A stretch of 12,369 bases of DNA from Bacteroidota bacterium (GTDB lineage: Bacteria > Bacteroidota > Bacteroidia > Chitinophagales > Chitinophagaceae), in contig JAEYUA010000276.1 in assembly GCA_023433755.1 (NCBI GenBank), positions 1 through 12,369 on the forward strand. The letters are read 5' to 3'. The position numbers and the translations under genes are program-made. Below the pieces are notes generated by a model. The model was not told where the DNA came from. It saw only the letters and a list, made by a program, of their open reading frames with translations, and searched no databases. Numbering within the stretch: position 1 is the first letter of the stretch; every line of letters begins with the position of its first letter. Shown here piece after piece: positions 6,664 through 12,202 of this stretch.

Positions 6664-7428
6664 TCAGGCCTCCTGCACGGCGTCTACTTCATTTTTAATA
6701 AAATCATATCCTCTTTCTTCCAGCTCAAGCGCCAGTTCCCTGGTACCGGATTTCACGATCCTTCCATTGTAAAGTACATGTACAAAATCGGGTACGATAT
6801 AATCCAGCAGGCGCTGGTAGTGTGTTACCACGATCACCGCGTTATCACTGCTTCTCAATTTGTTTACACCGTTGGATACGATCCTGATGGCATCAATATC
6901 CAAACCTGAATCTGTTTCATCCAGTATAGCCAGTTTGGGTTCAAGCATGGCCATCTGGAAAATCTCATTCCTTTTTTTCTCACCACCTGAAAAACCTTCA
7001 TTGAGTGAACGGCTCAGCAAAGACTGGCTGATTTCCATCATAGCCATCTTCTCTCTCATCAGTTTGAGGAACTGTACCGCATCCAATGCAGGGAGTCCGC
7101 GGTATTTCCTTACTTCATTCACTGCTGTTTTTACAAAATTGGTAGTGGTGAGCCCTGGTATTTCCACCGGGTACTGGAAGGCGAGGAAGATCCCTTCGCC
7201 GGCTCTTTCCTCGGGAGAAAGTTCAAGAAGATCCTTTCCAAGGAAGTCAACACTTCCGCCTGTTACTTCATAGTCGGCACGGCCGGCCAGTACAGAAGCG
7301 AGTGTGCTTTTACCGGAACCATTGGGTCCCATAATGGCATGTACCTCACCAGGACGAACATCCAGGTTCAGTCCTTTGAGAATTTCTTTTCCTTCAATTC
7401 CTGCTTGCAGGTTTTTTATTGATAACAT
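6664..7428 (-). CDS. sufC: Fe-S cluster assembly ATPase SufC
   Basis: SufC is the ABC-type ATPase of the SufBC2D complex; it is not a transporter. The 254-aa product contains all motifs: Walker A GPNGSGKST at 34-42, Q-loop QYP at 85-87, signature FSGGEKKR at 146-153, Walker B LAILDETDSGLD at 166-177 with catalytic E171, and the switch histidine H203 in VVTHYQR. The FSGGEKKRNEI form is characteristic of SufC. It starts at ATG 7428, 47 bases after the sufB stop, across an A-rich leader with no terminator, so it is read as part of the operon. Confidence 0.97.
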   Translation of the reverse strand: MLSIKNLQAGIEGKEILKGLNLDVRPGEVHAIMGPNGSGKSTLASVLAGRADYEVTGGSVDFLGKDLLELSPEERAGEGIFLAFQYPVEIPGLTTTNFVKTAVNEVRKYRGLPALDAVQFLKLMREKMAMMEISQSLLSRSLNEGFSGGEKKRNEIFQMAMLEPKLAILDETDSGLDIDAIRIVSNGVNKLRSSDNAVIVVTHYQRLLDYIVPDFVHVLYNGRIVKSGTRELALELEERGYDFIKNEVDAVQEA

Positions 7429-7475
7429 ATAAGCTTGTTCTGTGTTTTTAAATTTTATTTCAGGTGCTTTTCCAA

Positions 7476-8921
7476 TTATCCCACGCTGCCCTCAAGGCTG
7501 ATGGCGAGCAATTTCTGCGCTTCGATCGCAAATTCCATCGGAAGGTGATTCATTACCTCTTTGGCAAAACCATTTACGATCAGCGCCACTGCGGTTTCCG
7601 TATCAATGCCACGCTGGTTGCAATAAAAGATCTGGTCTTCACCAATCTTGGAAGTGGTGGCTTCATGTTCCACCATGGCTGATTTATTCTTTACTTCTAT
7701 ATAGGGAAAAGTATGAGCACCGCATTTATCACCCAAAAGAAGTGAATCACATTGTGAGAAATTTCGGGCACCTTCAGCATTCTTGCCTATGTGCACCAGT
7801 CCGCGGTAACTGTTATTGCTGAAACCAGCGCTGATACCTTTAGATACAATGCGGCTCCTGGTATTTTTTCCCAGGTGATGCATTTTAGTTCCGGTATCGG
7901 CCTGCTGATGATTATTGGTAACCGCAACGCTGTAGAATTCACCAACTGAATGGTCGCCCTTAAGGATCACGCTTGGATATTTCCAGGTGATGGAAGATCC
8001 TGTCTCTACCTGGGTCCAGGAGATCTTGGAATGATCACCTTTACAGATACCACGCTTGGTTACGAAATTATAGATGCCGCCCTTGCCATCCTTGTCGCCA
8101 GGATACCAGTTCTGCACCGTTGAATATTTGATCTCGGCATTGTCCATGGCCACCAGTTCCACCACAGCGGCATGCAACTGGTTCTCATCACGCATGGGAG
8201 CAGTACAACCTTCGAGGTAGCTTACATAACTGCCTTCTTCGGCTACAATCAGTGTACGCTCGAACTGGCCAGTATTTTCAGCATTGATGCGGAAATAAGT
8301 GGAAAGTTCCATTGGACAGCGCACACCCTTGGGAATGTACACAAAGGAACCATCACTGAATACGGCTGAATTAAGGGCCGCGAAATAATTATCAGTGACG
8401 GGCACCACTGAGCTCAGGTATTTCTGTACCAGTTCAGGATGTGTTTGTATAGCCTCGCTCATGGAACAGAAAATAACACCCTGCTCCGCGAGTTGTTCTT
8501 TAAAAGTAGTGGCAATGGATACACTGTCGATCACCGCATCCACGGCTACGCCGGTGAGCCTTTTTTGCTCATCAAGGGAAATACCCAGTTTCTCGAAGGT
8601 CTTCCTGAGTTCAGGATCTATTTCGTCGAGACTACCGGGTGCCACCTTTTGTTTAGGGGCTGAATAATAAATGATATCCTGGTAATCGATCTTGGGGTAA
8701 TTGAGGTTGGCCCAGTGAGGCTCCTGCATTTTCTGCCATTGGCGGAAGGCTTTCAGTCGCCATTCCAGCATCCATTCCGGCTCATTTTTTTTGGCAGAAA
8801 TAAAGCGGATCGTGTCTTCTGTCAGGCCTTTGGGGGCCTCGTCTGCCTCTATTTCCGTGACAAAACCATATTTATATTCCCCTGAAACGGTTTGTTCGAT
8901 AGTAGTGCGGTCATCATCCAT
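7476..8921 (-). CDS. sufB: Fe-S cluster assembly scaffold SufB
   Basis: First gene of the SUF operon and the scaffold subunit on which [4Fe-4S] clusters form. Starting at ATG 8921 gives 481 aa. Landmarks are EYKYGF near the N-terminus, KGVRCPMELSTYFRIN, SYLEGCTAP and the C-terminal SQCDSLLLGDKCGAHTFPYIEV. The cysteine of QCDS matches, by my alignment from memory, the E. coli SufB cysteine (C405) at the SufB-SufD interface. The frame is also open to an ATG at 8954 (492 aa). I prefer 8921 for two reasons: the predicted promoter's -7 box ends only four bases before the 8954 ATG, and the segment MDDDRTTIEQTVSGEYKYGF resembles the usual start of Bacteroidota SufB. An AAGGA ten bases upstream of 8921 also fits. 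Confidence 0.95.
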   Translation of the reverse strand: MDDDRTTIEQTVSGEYKYGFVTEIEADEAPKGLTEDTIRFISAKKNEPEWMLEWRLKAFRQWQKMQEPHWANLNYPKIDYQDIIYYSAPKQKVAPGSLDEIDPELRKTFEKLGISLDEQKRLTGVAVDAVIDSVSIATTFKEQLAEQGVIFCSMSEAIQTHPELVQKYLSSVVPVTDNYFAALNSAVFSDGSFVYIPKGVRCPMELSTYFRINAENTGQFERTLIVAEEGSYVSYLEGCTAPMRDENQLHAAVVELVAMDNAEIKYSTVQNWYPGDKDGKGGIYNFVTKRGICKGDHSKISWTQVETGSSITWKYPSVILKGDHSVGEFYSVAVTNNHQQADTGTKMHHLGKNTRSRIVSKGISAGFSNNSYRGLVHIGKNAEGARNFSQCDSLLLGDKCGAHTFPYIEVKNKSAMVEHEATTSKIGEDQIFYCNQRGIDTETAVALIVNGFAKEVMNHLPMEFAIEAQKLLAISLEGSVG

Positions 8922-8958
8922 CACCAGCGGTTCCTTCAGTGCTTCTGATTTCATGCCG

Positions 8959-8993
8959 CAAAGGTAAATCTAATTTGTACTAAAAAGTATAAA
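8959..8993 (-). promoter_or_regulatory. Predicted promoter of the suf operon
   Basis: On the minus strand TACCTTTG (8966-8959) matches the Bacteroidota -7 box TAnnTTTG exactly. A TTTA at 8993-8990, 23 bases upstream, is an imperfect -33 element. Transcription would begin at about 8955-8952, on top of the first possible sufB ATG (8954-8952). The mRNA would therefore be leaderless for that start, or have a leader of about 31-34 bases for the ATG at 8921. Confidence 0.55.
8978..8989. promoter_or_regulatory. AT-rich dyad, candidate regulator operator in the suf promoter
   Basis: TACT, four A, AGTA forms a 12-bp dyad with perfect 4-bp arms, lying between the predicted -33 and -7 elements of the suf promoter. 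A repressor bound there would block RNA polymerase. The operon encodes an Rrf2 regulator, whose relatives bind AT-rich dyads, so it is a reasonable candidate ligand. The arms are short and this could be chance in an AT-rich spacer. Confidence 0.3.
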
Positions 8994-9015
8994 CGATTGT
9001 TTAAAGAATAGAAAA

Positions 9016-9047
9016 GCTGTTGGCCATTAGCTGTTGGCTGTTGACTT
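9016..9047 (+). repeat. 7-bp repeat array (TTGGCTG / TTAGCTG / TTGACTT type)
   Basis: From 9020 the in-phase units read TTGGCCA, TTAGCTG, TTGGCTG, TTGACTT, preceded by a partial unit (GCTG at 9016). It sits between the divergent sufB and dioxygenase genes. It shares TTGGCCA with the array at 3294-3328 (opposite strand) and TTGACTT with the array at 10184-10211, linking the two families at the same period. Confidence 0.75.
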
Positions 9048-9109
9048 TCTTGATTTAGATCACCCTGATTTCTTATCCTGGAACAATGGAAGGAGGCCAG
9101 GCTCCGGGG

Positions 9110-9117
9110 TAATTTTG
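9110..9117 (+). promoter_or_regulatory. -7 box upstream of the dioxygenase gene
   Basis: TAATTTTG is an exact match to TAnnTTTG. It lies 30 bases before the ATG at 9148, which leaves a leader of about 25 A-rich bases. No clear TTG is found 17-23 bases upstream (only TGG near 9087), so the -33 element is weak. Confidence 0.5.
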
Positions 9118-9147
9118 ATGATTGGCAAAAGGATTAAAATTATAAAC

Positions 9148-10083
9148 ATGGAAAATAAAATAACAGGATTACATCATATTACAGCCATAGCCGGTAATGC
9201 CAGGCGGAATCTTGATTTTTACACGAGGGTACTCGGGCTGAGGCTGGTAAAGAAGACCGTAAATTTTGATGACCCCGGCACCTATCATTTTTATTATGGT
9301 GATGAAAAGGGCAGCCCGGGCAGCATCCTCACTTTCTTTCCCTGGGAGGGCATTCAAAAAGGGAGGACAGGCACGGGCATGGCGACTGAAATTGGATTTT
9401 CAGTTCCTGCAAACAGCCTGGATTTTTGGAAACAAAGGCTGGAGGAGTTTAATGTAAAGAGCCTTCCCCTGACGGAAAGGTTTGGTGAACAGGTCCTTCC
9501 TTTCGAGGATCCCGATGGACTGGTGCTGAACCTGGTGGTAGCCAAAGAAAAAGATGACAGGAAAGCCTGGACAACAGGATTTGTAAATGAAGAAACAGCC
9601 ATCAAAGGATTTCACAGTGCCGTTCTTACCCTTCGTAAAATGGAGGCTACGGGCAGGGTACTTACCAACCTGCTCGGGTACCGGTTTGAGGCGCAGGAAG
9701 ATAACCATTACCGTTTTAGGACGGATGCAGTTCAAACGGCCAATATCATTGACATTTATGAAGAACCCGGGAGGCCTACGGGGGTAAATGCCGGTGGCAC
9801 CAATCACCACATTGCATTCAGGGTGAAGAATGATGAGGTGTTGATGGAGGTCCGTGAAAAAATCCTGGAAGCGGGATTGCATATCACGGGGAAAATTGAC
9901 CGGAATTATTTTTATTCGCTTTACTTCAGGGAACCGGGAGGGGTTTTGTTTGAACTGGCATCAGATAATCCCGGGTTTACCGTTGATGAAAAGCTAAGCG
10001 AACTCGGAACCCACCTGATGCTGCCGCCCCAATATGAAAGCAGCAGGAAAAGGATTGAGGAGGTGTTGCCTGGGTTAGCGTGA
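9148..10083 (+). CDS. VOC-family ring-cleaving dioxygenase, MhqO-like
   Basis: This 311-aa protein has two vicinal-oxygen-chelate (glyoxalase fold) modules. The first starts with ITGLHHITAIAG (5-16) and the second with KGFHSAVLTLR (153-163). Likely metal ligands are a histidine of HHIT (9/10), a histidine of NHHIAFRV (220/221) and E269 in GGVLFELASD. These match the ring-cleaving dioxygenase MhqO/YkcA group, which in Bacillus is induced by catechol and hydroquinone stress and linked to quinone detoxification. The frame is open back to a TTG at 9034, but that start lies inside a repeat array and upstream of the -7 box, so I use the ATG at 9148. An MhqD-like hydrolase follows on the same strand. 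The TGA stop is itself the first part of a 7-bp repeat array. Confidence 0.9.
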   Translation: MENKITGLHHITAIAGNARRNLDFYTRVLGLRLVKKTVNFDDPGTYHFYYGDEKGSPGSILTFFPWEGIQKGRTGTGMATEIGFSVPANSLDFWKQRLEEFNVKSLPLTERFGEQVLPFEDPDGLVLNLVVAKEKDDRKAWTTGFVNEETAIKGFHSAVLTLRKMEATGRVLTNLLGYRFEAQEDNHYRFRTDAVQTANIIDIYEEPGRPTGVNAGGTNHHIAFRVKNDEVLMEVREKILEAGLHITGKIDRNYFYSLYFREPGGVLFELASDNPGFTVDEKLSELGTHLMLPPQYESSRKRIEEVLPGLA

Positions 10084-10131
10084 GCGTGAGACGTGAGACG
10101 TGAGACGTGAGGCGTGAGACGTGAATCGTGA
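10079..10131 (+). repeat. Array of CGTGA heptads overlapping the dioxygenase stop codon
   Basis: CGTGA occurs at 10079, 10085, 10092, 10099, 10106, 10113, 10120 and 10127: one 6-base step, then six 7-base steps. The TGA at 10081-10083 is the stop codon of the dioxygenase gene, so coding sequence passes into the repeat. The last four units (10106-10131) are the left arm of a long inverted repeat. Confidence 0.9.
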
Positions 10132-10181
10132 AATTTCTGACCCGCAGGTTCTCCCTCACGATTCACGCCTCACGCCTCACG
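10106..10181. repeat. 26-bp inverted repeat (large hairpin) between the dioxygenase and hydrolase genes
   Basis: The left arm 10106-10131 and right arm 10156-10181 are complementary at 25 of 26 positions; the exception is A at 10119. They enclose a 24-base non-repetitive loop (10132-10155). Both arms are built of 7-bp units (CGTGA on the left, TCACG on the right). On the plus strand the stem is followed by T-rich units, so it resembles an intrinsic terminator or attenuator with an interrupted T-tract. Confidence 0.85.
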
Positions 10182-10211
10182 ATTTGATTTTTGACTTTTG
10201 ACTTTTGACTT
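10156..10211 (+). repeat. Eight in-phase heptads, TCACG type changing to TTGA type
   Basis: TCACG begins at 10156, 10163, 10170 and 10177. TTGA begins at 10184, 10191, 10198 and 10205, exactly continuing the 7-base phase, with units TTGATTT and three TTGACTT. Two different unit sequences therefore share one uninterrupted register. The array ends six bases before the ATG of the hydrolase gene. Confidence 0.9.
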
Positions 10212-10217
10212 CTTCCT

Positions 10218-10844
10218 ATGCATACAAAAAATATCATAACCGCCGGAAGCCCGGTGCAGCCAAATAGTAAAGCCCTGATACTCGTACACGGAAGGGGTGG
10301 CAGCGCGGAAGATATACTTTCGCTAGCCAGCCATTTGGAAGTGAATGATTTCAGTCTCCTTGCCCCGCAGGCTACCAATCATACCTGGTACCCCTTGTCT
10401 TTCATGGCTCCAACCGAGATGAATGAACCCTGGCTCACTTCAGCATTAGATCTGGTGAAGGAGATCACCGATGAACTTAAAGAAAAAGGTTTGTCATCAG
10501 AACAGATCTATTTTGCAGGCTTTTCACAAGGTGCCTGCCTTACCCTGGAGTTTATTACCCGGAATGCGGCCCGGTATGGTGGCGCTGCTGCCTTTACCGG
10601 CGGACTGATTGGTGATAAGATCAACCTGCACAATTACAAAGGCGATTTCCAGGGCACGCCCATATTTATTGGCACCAGCGATCCTGATCCGCATATTCCT
10701 GTTGAAAGGTTTTACGCTACCAGTAATATTTTAAAAGACATGAACGGGGATGTGCTGGATAAAGTTTATGCGCACATGGGACATACTATCAACCAGGATG
10801 AAATTAATTTGGCGAATAAGCATGTGTTTAATCGCAAATCTTAA
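10218..10844 (+). CDS. Alpha/beta-hydrolase, phospholipase/carboxylesterase family (MhqD-like)
   Basis: This 208-aa cytoplasmic serine hydrolase has no signal peptide. Features in order are LILVHGRGGSAEDIL (20-34) with the oxyanion-region HGRGG, the nucleophile elbow GFSQGA with S103, GTSDPDPHIP (152-161) with D157 as the likely acid, and MGHTIN with H189 completing the triad. In Bacillus, MhqD-type hydrolases are co-regulated with MhqO-type dioxygenases against quinone stress; the pairing here supports the same role, though the substrate is not fixed by sequence. The 134-base gap to the dioxygenase is almost entirely repeat sequence with a 26-bp hairpin, which could reduce cotranscription. 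A simple broad carboxylesterase is the alternative. Confidence 0.88.
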   Translation: MHTKNIITAGSPVQPNSKALILVHGRGGSAEDILSLASHLEVNDFSLLAPQATNHTWYPLSFMAPTEMNEPWLTSALDLVKEITDELKEKGLSSEQIYFAGFSQGACLTLEFITRNAARYGGAAAFTGGLIGDKINLHNYKGDFQGTPIFIGTSDPDPHIPVERFYATSNILKDMNGDVLDKVYAHMGHTINQDEINLANKHVFNRKS

Positions 10845-10874
10845 CTGTGAGAGTTTTCACTTTTGTTATAAAAG

Positions 10875-10908
10875 AAAAAGGTCCCTGCCATAAAGCTGGA
10901 ACCTTTTT
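10875..10908 (-). terminator. Intrinsic terminator downstream of the TPP aptamer (shared with the convergent gene)
   Basis: On the minus strand arms 10908-10898 (AAAAAGGTTCC) and 10885-10875 (GGGACCTTTTT) pair over 11 bp with one G-U wobble around a 12-base loop. The stem ends in a T-tract and a further CTTTT. The same DNA read on the plus strand has an A-C mismatch instead of the wobble, but could still end the hydrolase transcript, whose stop is 31 bases away. The better fold on the minus strand suggests it was shaped mainly as the riboswitch terminator. Confidence 0.8.
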
Positions 10909-10912
10909 ACTA

Positions 10913-10997
10913 ATCTCCTCCCTGCGCCGGCATTACCCGGATCAGGTTCTATGGGTATGATCTCAGGTCTTACGAAATAAACCACCCCCCTGGAGAT
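10913..10997 (-). ncRNA. TPP (THI-box) riboswitch aptamer
   Basis: Read on the minus strand, the region has the conserved TPP riboswitch blocks in order: GGGGGGTGG on the 5' side, CCTGAGAT (pyrimidine-sensing CUGAGA), ATACCC, GAACCTGATC, then GGTAATGCCGGCGCAGGGA (pyrophosphate-sensing helix and 3' end). The P1 helix is ATCTCC (10997-10992) with GGAGAT (10918-10913). At 85 bases it is compact, with a short P3. An intrinsic terminator follows five bases later. No open reading frame follows on the same strand; the next sequence is antisense to the convergent hydrolase gene. Upstream, 38 bases away with no terminator between, is the end of the dehydrogenase gene on the same strand. Confidence 0.92.
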
Positions 10998-11035
10998 ATA
11001 AGAACTTCTATTAAATAATTACCAACTCCGTGCCA

Positions 11036-11899
11036 TTATCCATTGATGATTTCGCCACCATTGGGATGTATGATCTGGCCGGTAATATATGAAGCATCTT
11101 CACTGGCAAGGAACAAATAAGCAGGCGCTACTTCTGCAGGTTCACCCGCCCTTTTCATAGGGACATCGCTGCCAAAAGTGGAAACTTTCTTTTTATCAAA
11201 ACTACCTACGATCAATGGTGTCCATATCGGGCCCGGGGCCACACCATTCACCCTGATGCCCTTATCAATAAGGTTGTGTGCAAGACTCCTGGTAAAAGTT
11301 ACGATGGCGCCTTTCGTTGCTGAATAATCAATTAGAGAAGGACTTCCACGGTATGCGGTTACAGATGTTGTATTGATGATGCTGCTACCTTTTTTAAGGT
11401 ATGGCAAAGCAAACTTCGTTATGCGGAACATCGAAAGAATATTCGTTTCAAAAGTTTCATAAAGTTGTTCGTCAGTTATTTCAGTCAATGATTTTTTTTC
11501 GGTCTGTGTGGCCGCATTATTCACCAGCACATGCAATTTCCCAAAAGCCTTTATGGTCTGGTCCACGATTTTCCTGCACTGCCGCTCCTTGCGAATATCC
11601 CCGCTGATGAGCAGGCATTGCTGGCCAAACTCGTTTTCAATGATCCTTTTCACTTCATTGGCATCCCTTTCCTCACTCAGGTAGGAAATAGCAACGTCTG
11701 CGCCTTCCGAAGCAAATAGCAGTGCGACAGCTCTCCCGATCCCACTATCACCACCAGTCACCAGGGCAACCTTGCCTTTCAATTTTTTGGAAGGCCTTGG
11801 TTTAACAGACTGTGGCCTTGGATCCATCTTCTGTTCAATTCCCGGCATCCGCTGACTCTGGGGCTTCCTGATTTTTTTTGCATTACCACCTTTCTGCAT
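11036..11899 (-). CDS. SDR-family NAD(P)-dependent oxidoreductase (YghA/YdaD-like)
   Basis: This 287-aa short-chain dehydrogenase has a Rossmann core from about residue 40. The dinucleotide motif is TGGDSGIG (48-55), followed by NNAA (127-130), N153, and the catalytic S179, Y192 and K196 in a classical YxxxK. APGPIWTPL (221-229) and the C-terminal GQIIHPNGGEIING complete the fold. A basic, proline-rich extension of about 40 residues precedes the core (QRMPGIEQKMDPRP), as in E. coli YghA and Bacillus YdaD (general stress protein 39); in those, too, the substrate is poorly known. Start ATG is at 11899. There is no terminator directly after the TAA; the first on this strand is the one after the TPP aptamer. 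Confidence 0.92.
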   Translation of the reverse strand: MQKGGNAKKIRKPQSQRMPGIEQKMDPRPQSVKPRPSKKLKGKVALVTGGDSGIGRAVALLFASEGADVAISYLSEERDANEVKRIIENEFGQQCLLISGDIRKERQCRKIVDQTIKAFGKLHVLVNNAATQTEKKSLTEITDEQLYETFETNILSMFRITKFALPYLKKGSSIINTTSVTAYRGSPSLIDYSATKGAIVTFTRSLAHNLIDKGIRVNGVAPGPIWTPLIVGSFDKKKVSTFGSDVPMKRAGEPAEVAPAYLFLASEDASYITGQIIHPNGGEIING

Positions 11900-11936
11900 A
11901 TGAAGATTTTCAGGTTTTACAGAAATTATTATACCA

Positions 11937-11962
11937 TTGAATGCGCCAACCCCTTATTTTTG
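11937..11962 (+). promoter_or_regulatory. Promoter of the tRNA locus
   Basis: TATTTTTG (11955-11962) is an exact TAnnTTTG -7 box. TTG at 11937-11939 lies 15 bases upstream, slightly closer than the usual 17-23. Initiation near 11966-11970 would give a 5' leader of about 12 bases before the first tRNA-like sequence. The second tRNA-Ala is 115 bases further down and is probably expressed from here. Confidence 0.55.
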
Positions 11963-11980
11963 CAGCCGTTCTTTTTGATT

Positions 11981-12060
11981 GGGGAATTAGCTCAGCTGGC
12001 TAGAGCGCTTGCATGCCCCGAATGCTTTCGGGGAAGAGGTAACCGTTTCGGCTCCAGTTG
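11981..12060 (+). pseudogene. Broken tRNA-Ala copy interrupted at the anticodon by a hairpin
   Basis: Bases 11981-12015 are identical to the first 35 bases of the intact tRNA-Ala at 12097 (acceptor 5' strand, D arm, 5' anticodon stem and the loop bases ATG). After that comes CCCCGAA, TGCT, TTCGGGG (12016-12033), a perfect 7-bp hairpin with a 4-base loop. Then AAGAGGT resumes the tRNA, followed by a T-arm with several substitutions relative to the intact copy. No sequence complementary to the acceptor strand GGGGAAT exists at the 3' end, and there is no usable anticodon stem. It cannot fold as a normal tRNA. It stands directly behind the promoter and so is probably transcribed. I cannot exclude an assembly artefact. 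Confidence 0.75.
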
Positions 12061-12096
12061 AAGAAAAATTATTAATAGACAAGTTCTTATAGTTAA

Positions 12097-12172
<76 letters not shown>

Positions 12173-12173
12173 T

Positions 12174-12202
12174 AAAGCTTACATTTATTGTGAGCTTTTT
12201 TT
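12174..12202 (+). terminator. Intrinsic terminator after tRNA-Ala
   Basis: AAAGCTTAC (12174-12182) pairs with GTGAGCTTT (12190-12198) with one T-G wobble around a 7-base AT loop, ending in seven T (12196-12202). The next base begins the ATG of the downstream gene. Confidence 0.85.

Noticed and set aside
9034..9147. N-terminal extension of the dioxygenase from a TTG at 9034 (38 extra residues)
   Set aside because: The extension starts inside a 7-bp repeat array, includes the predicted -7 box, and lies before the conserved start of the VOC domain.
10079..10211. CRISPR array
   Set aside because: The units are contiguous 7-mers without spacers, and no cas genes are near.
12016..12033. Hairpin in the broken tRNA as an intrinsic terminator
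   Set aside because: It is followed by AAGAGG, not a T-tract.
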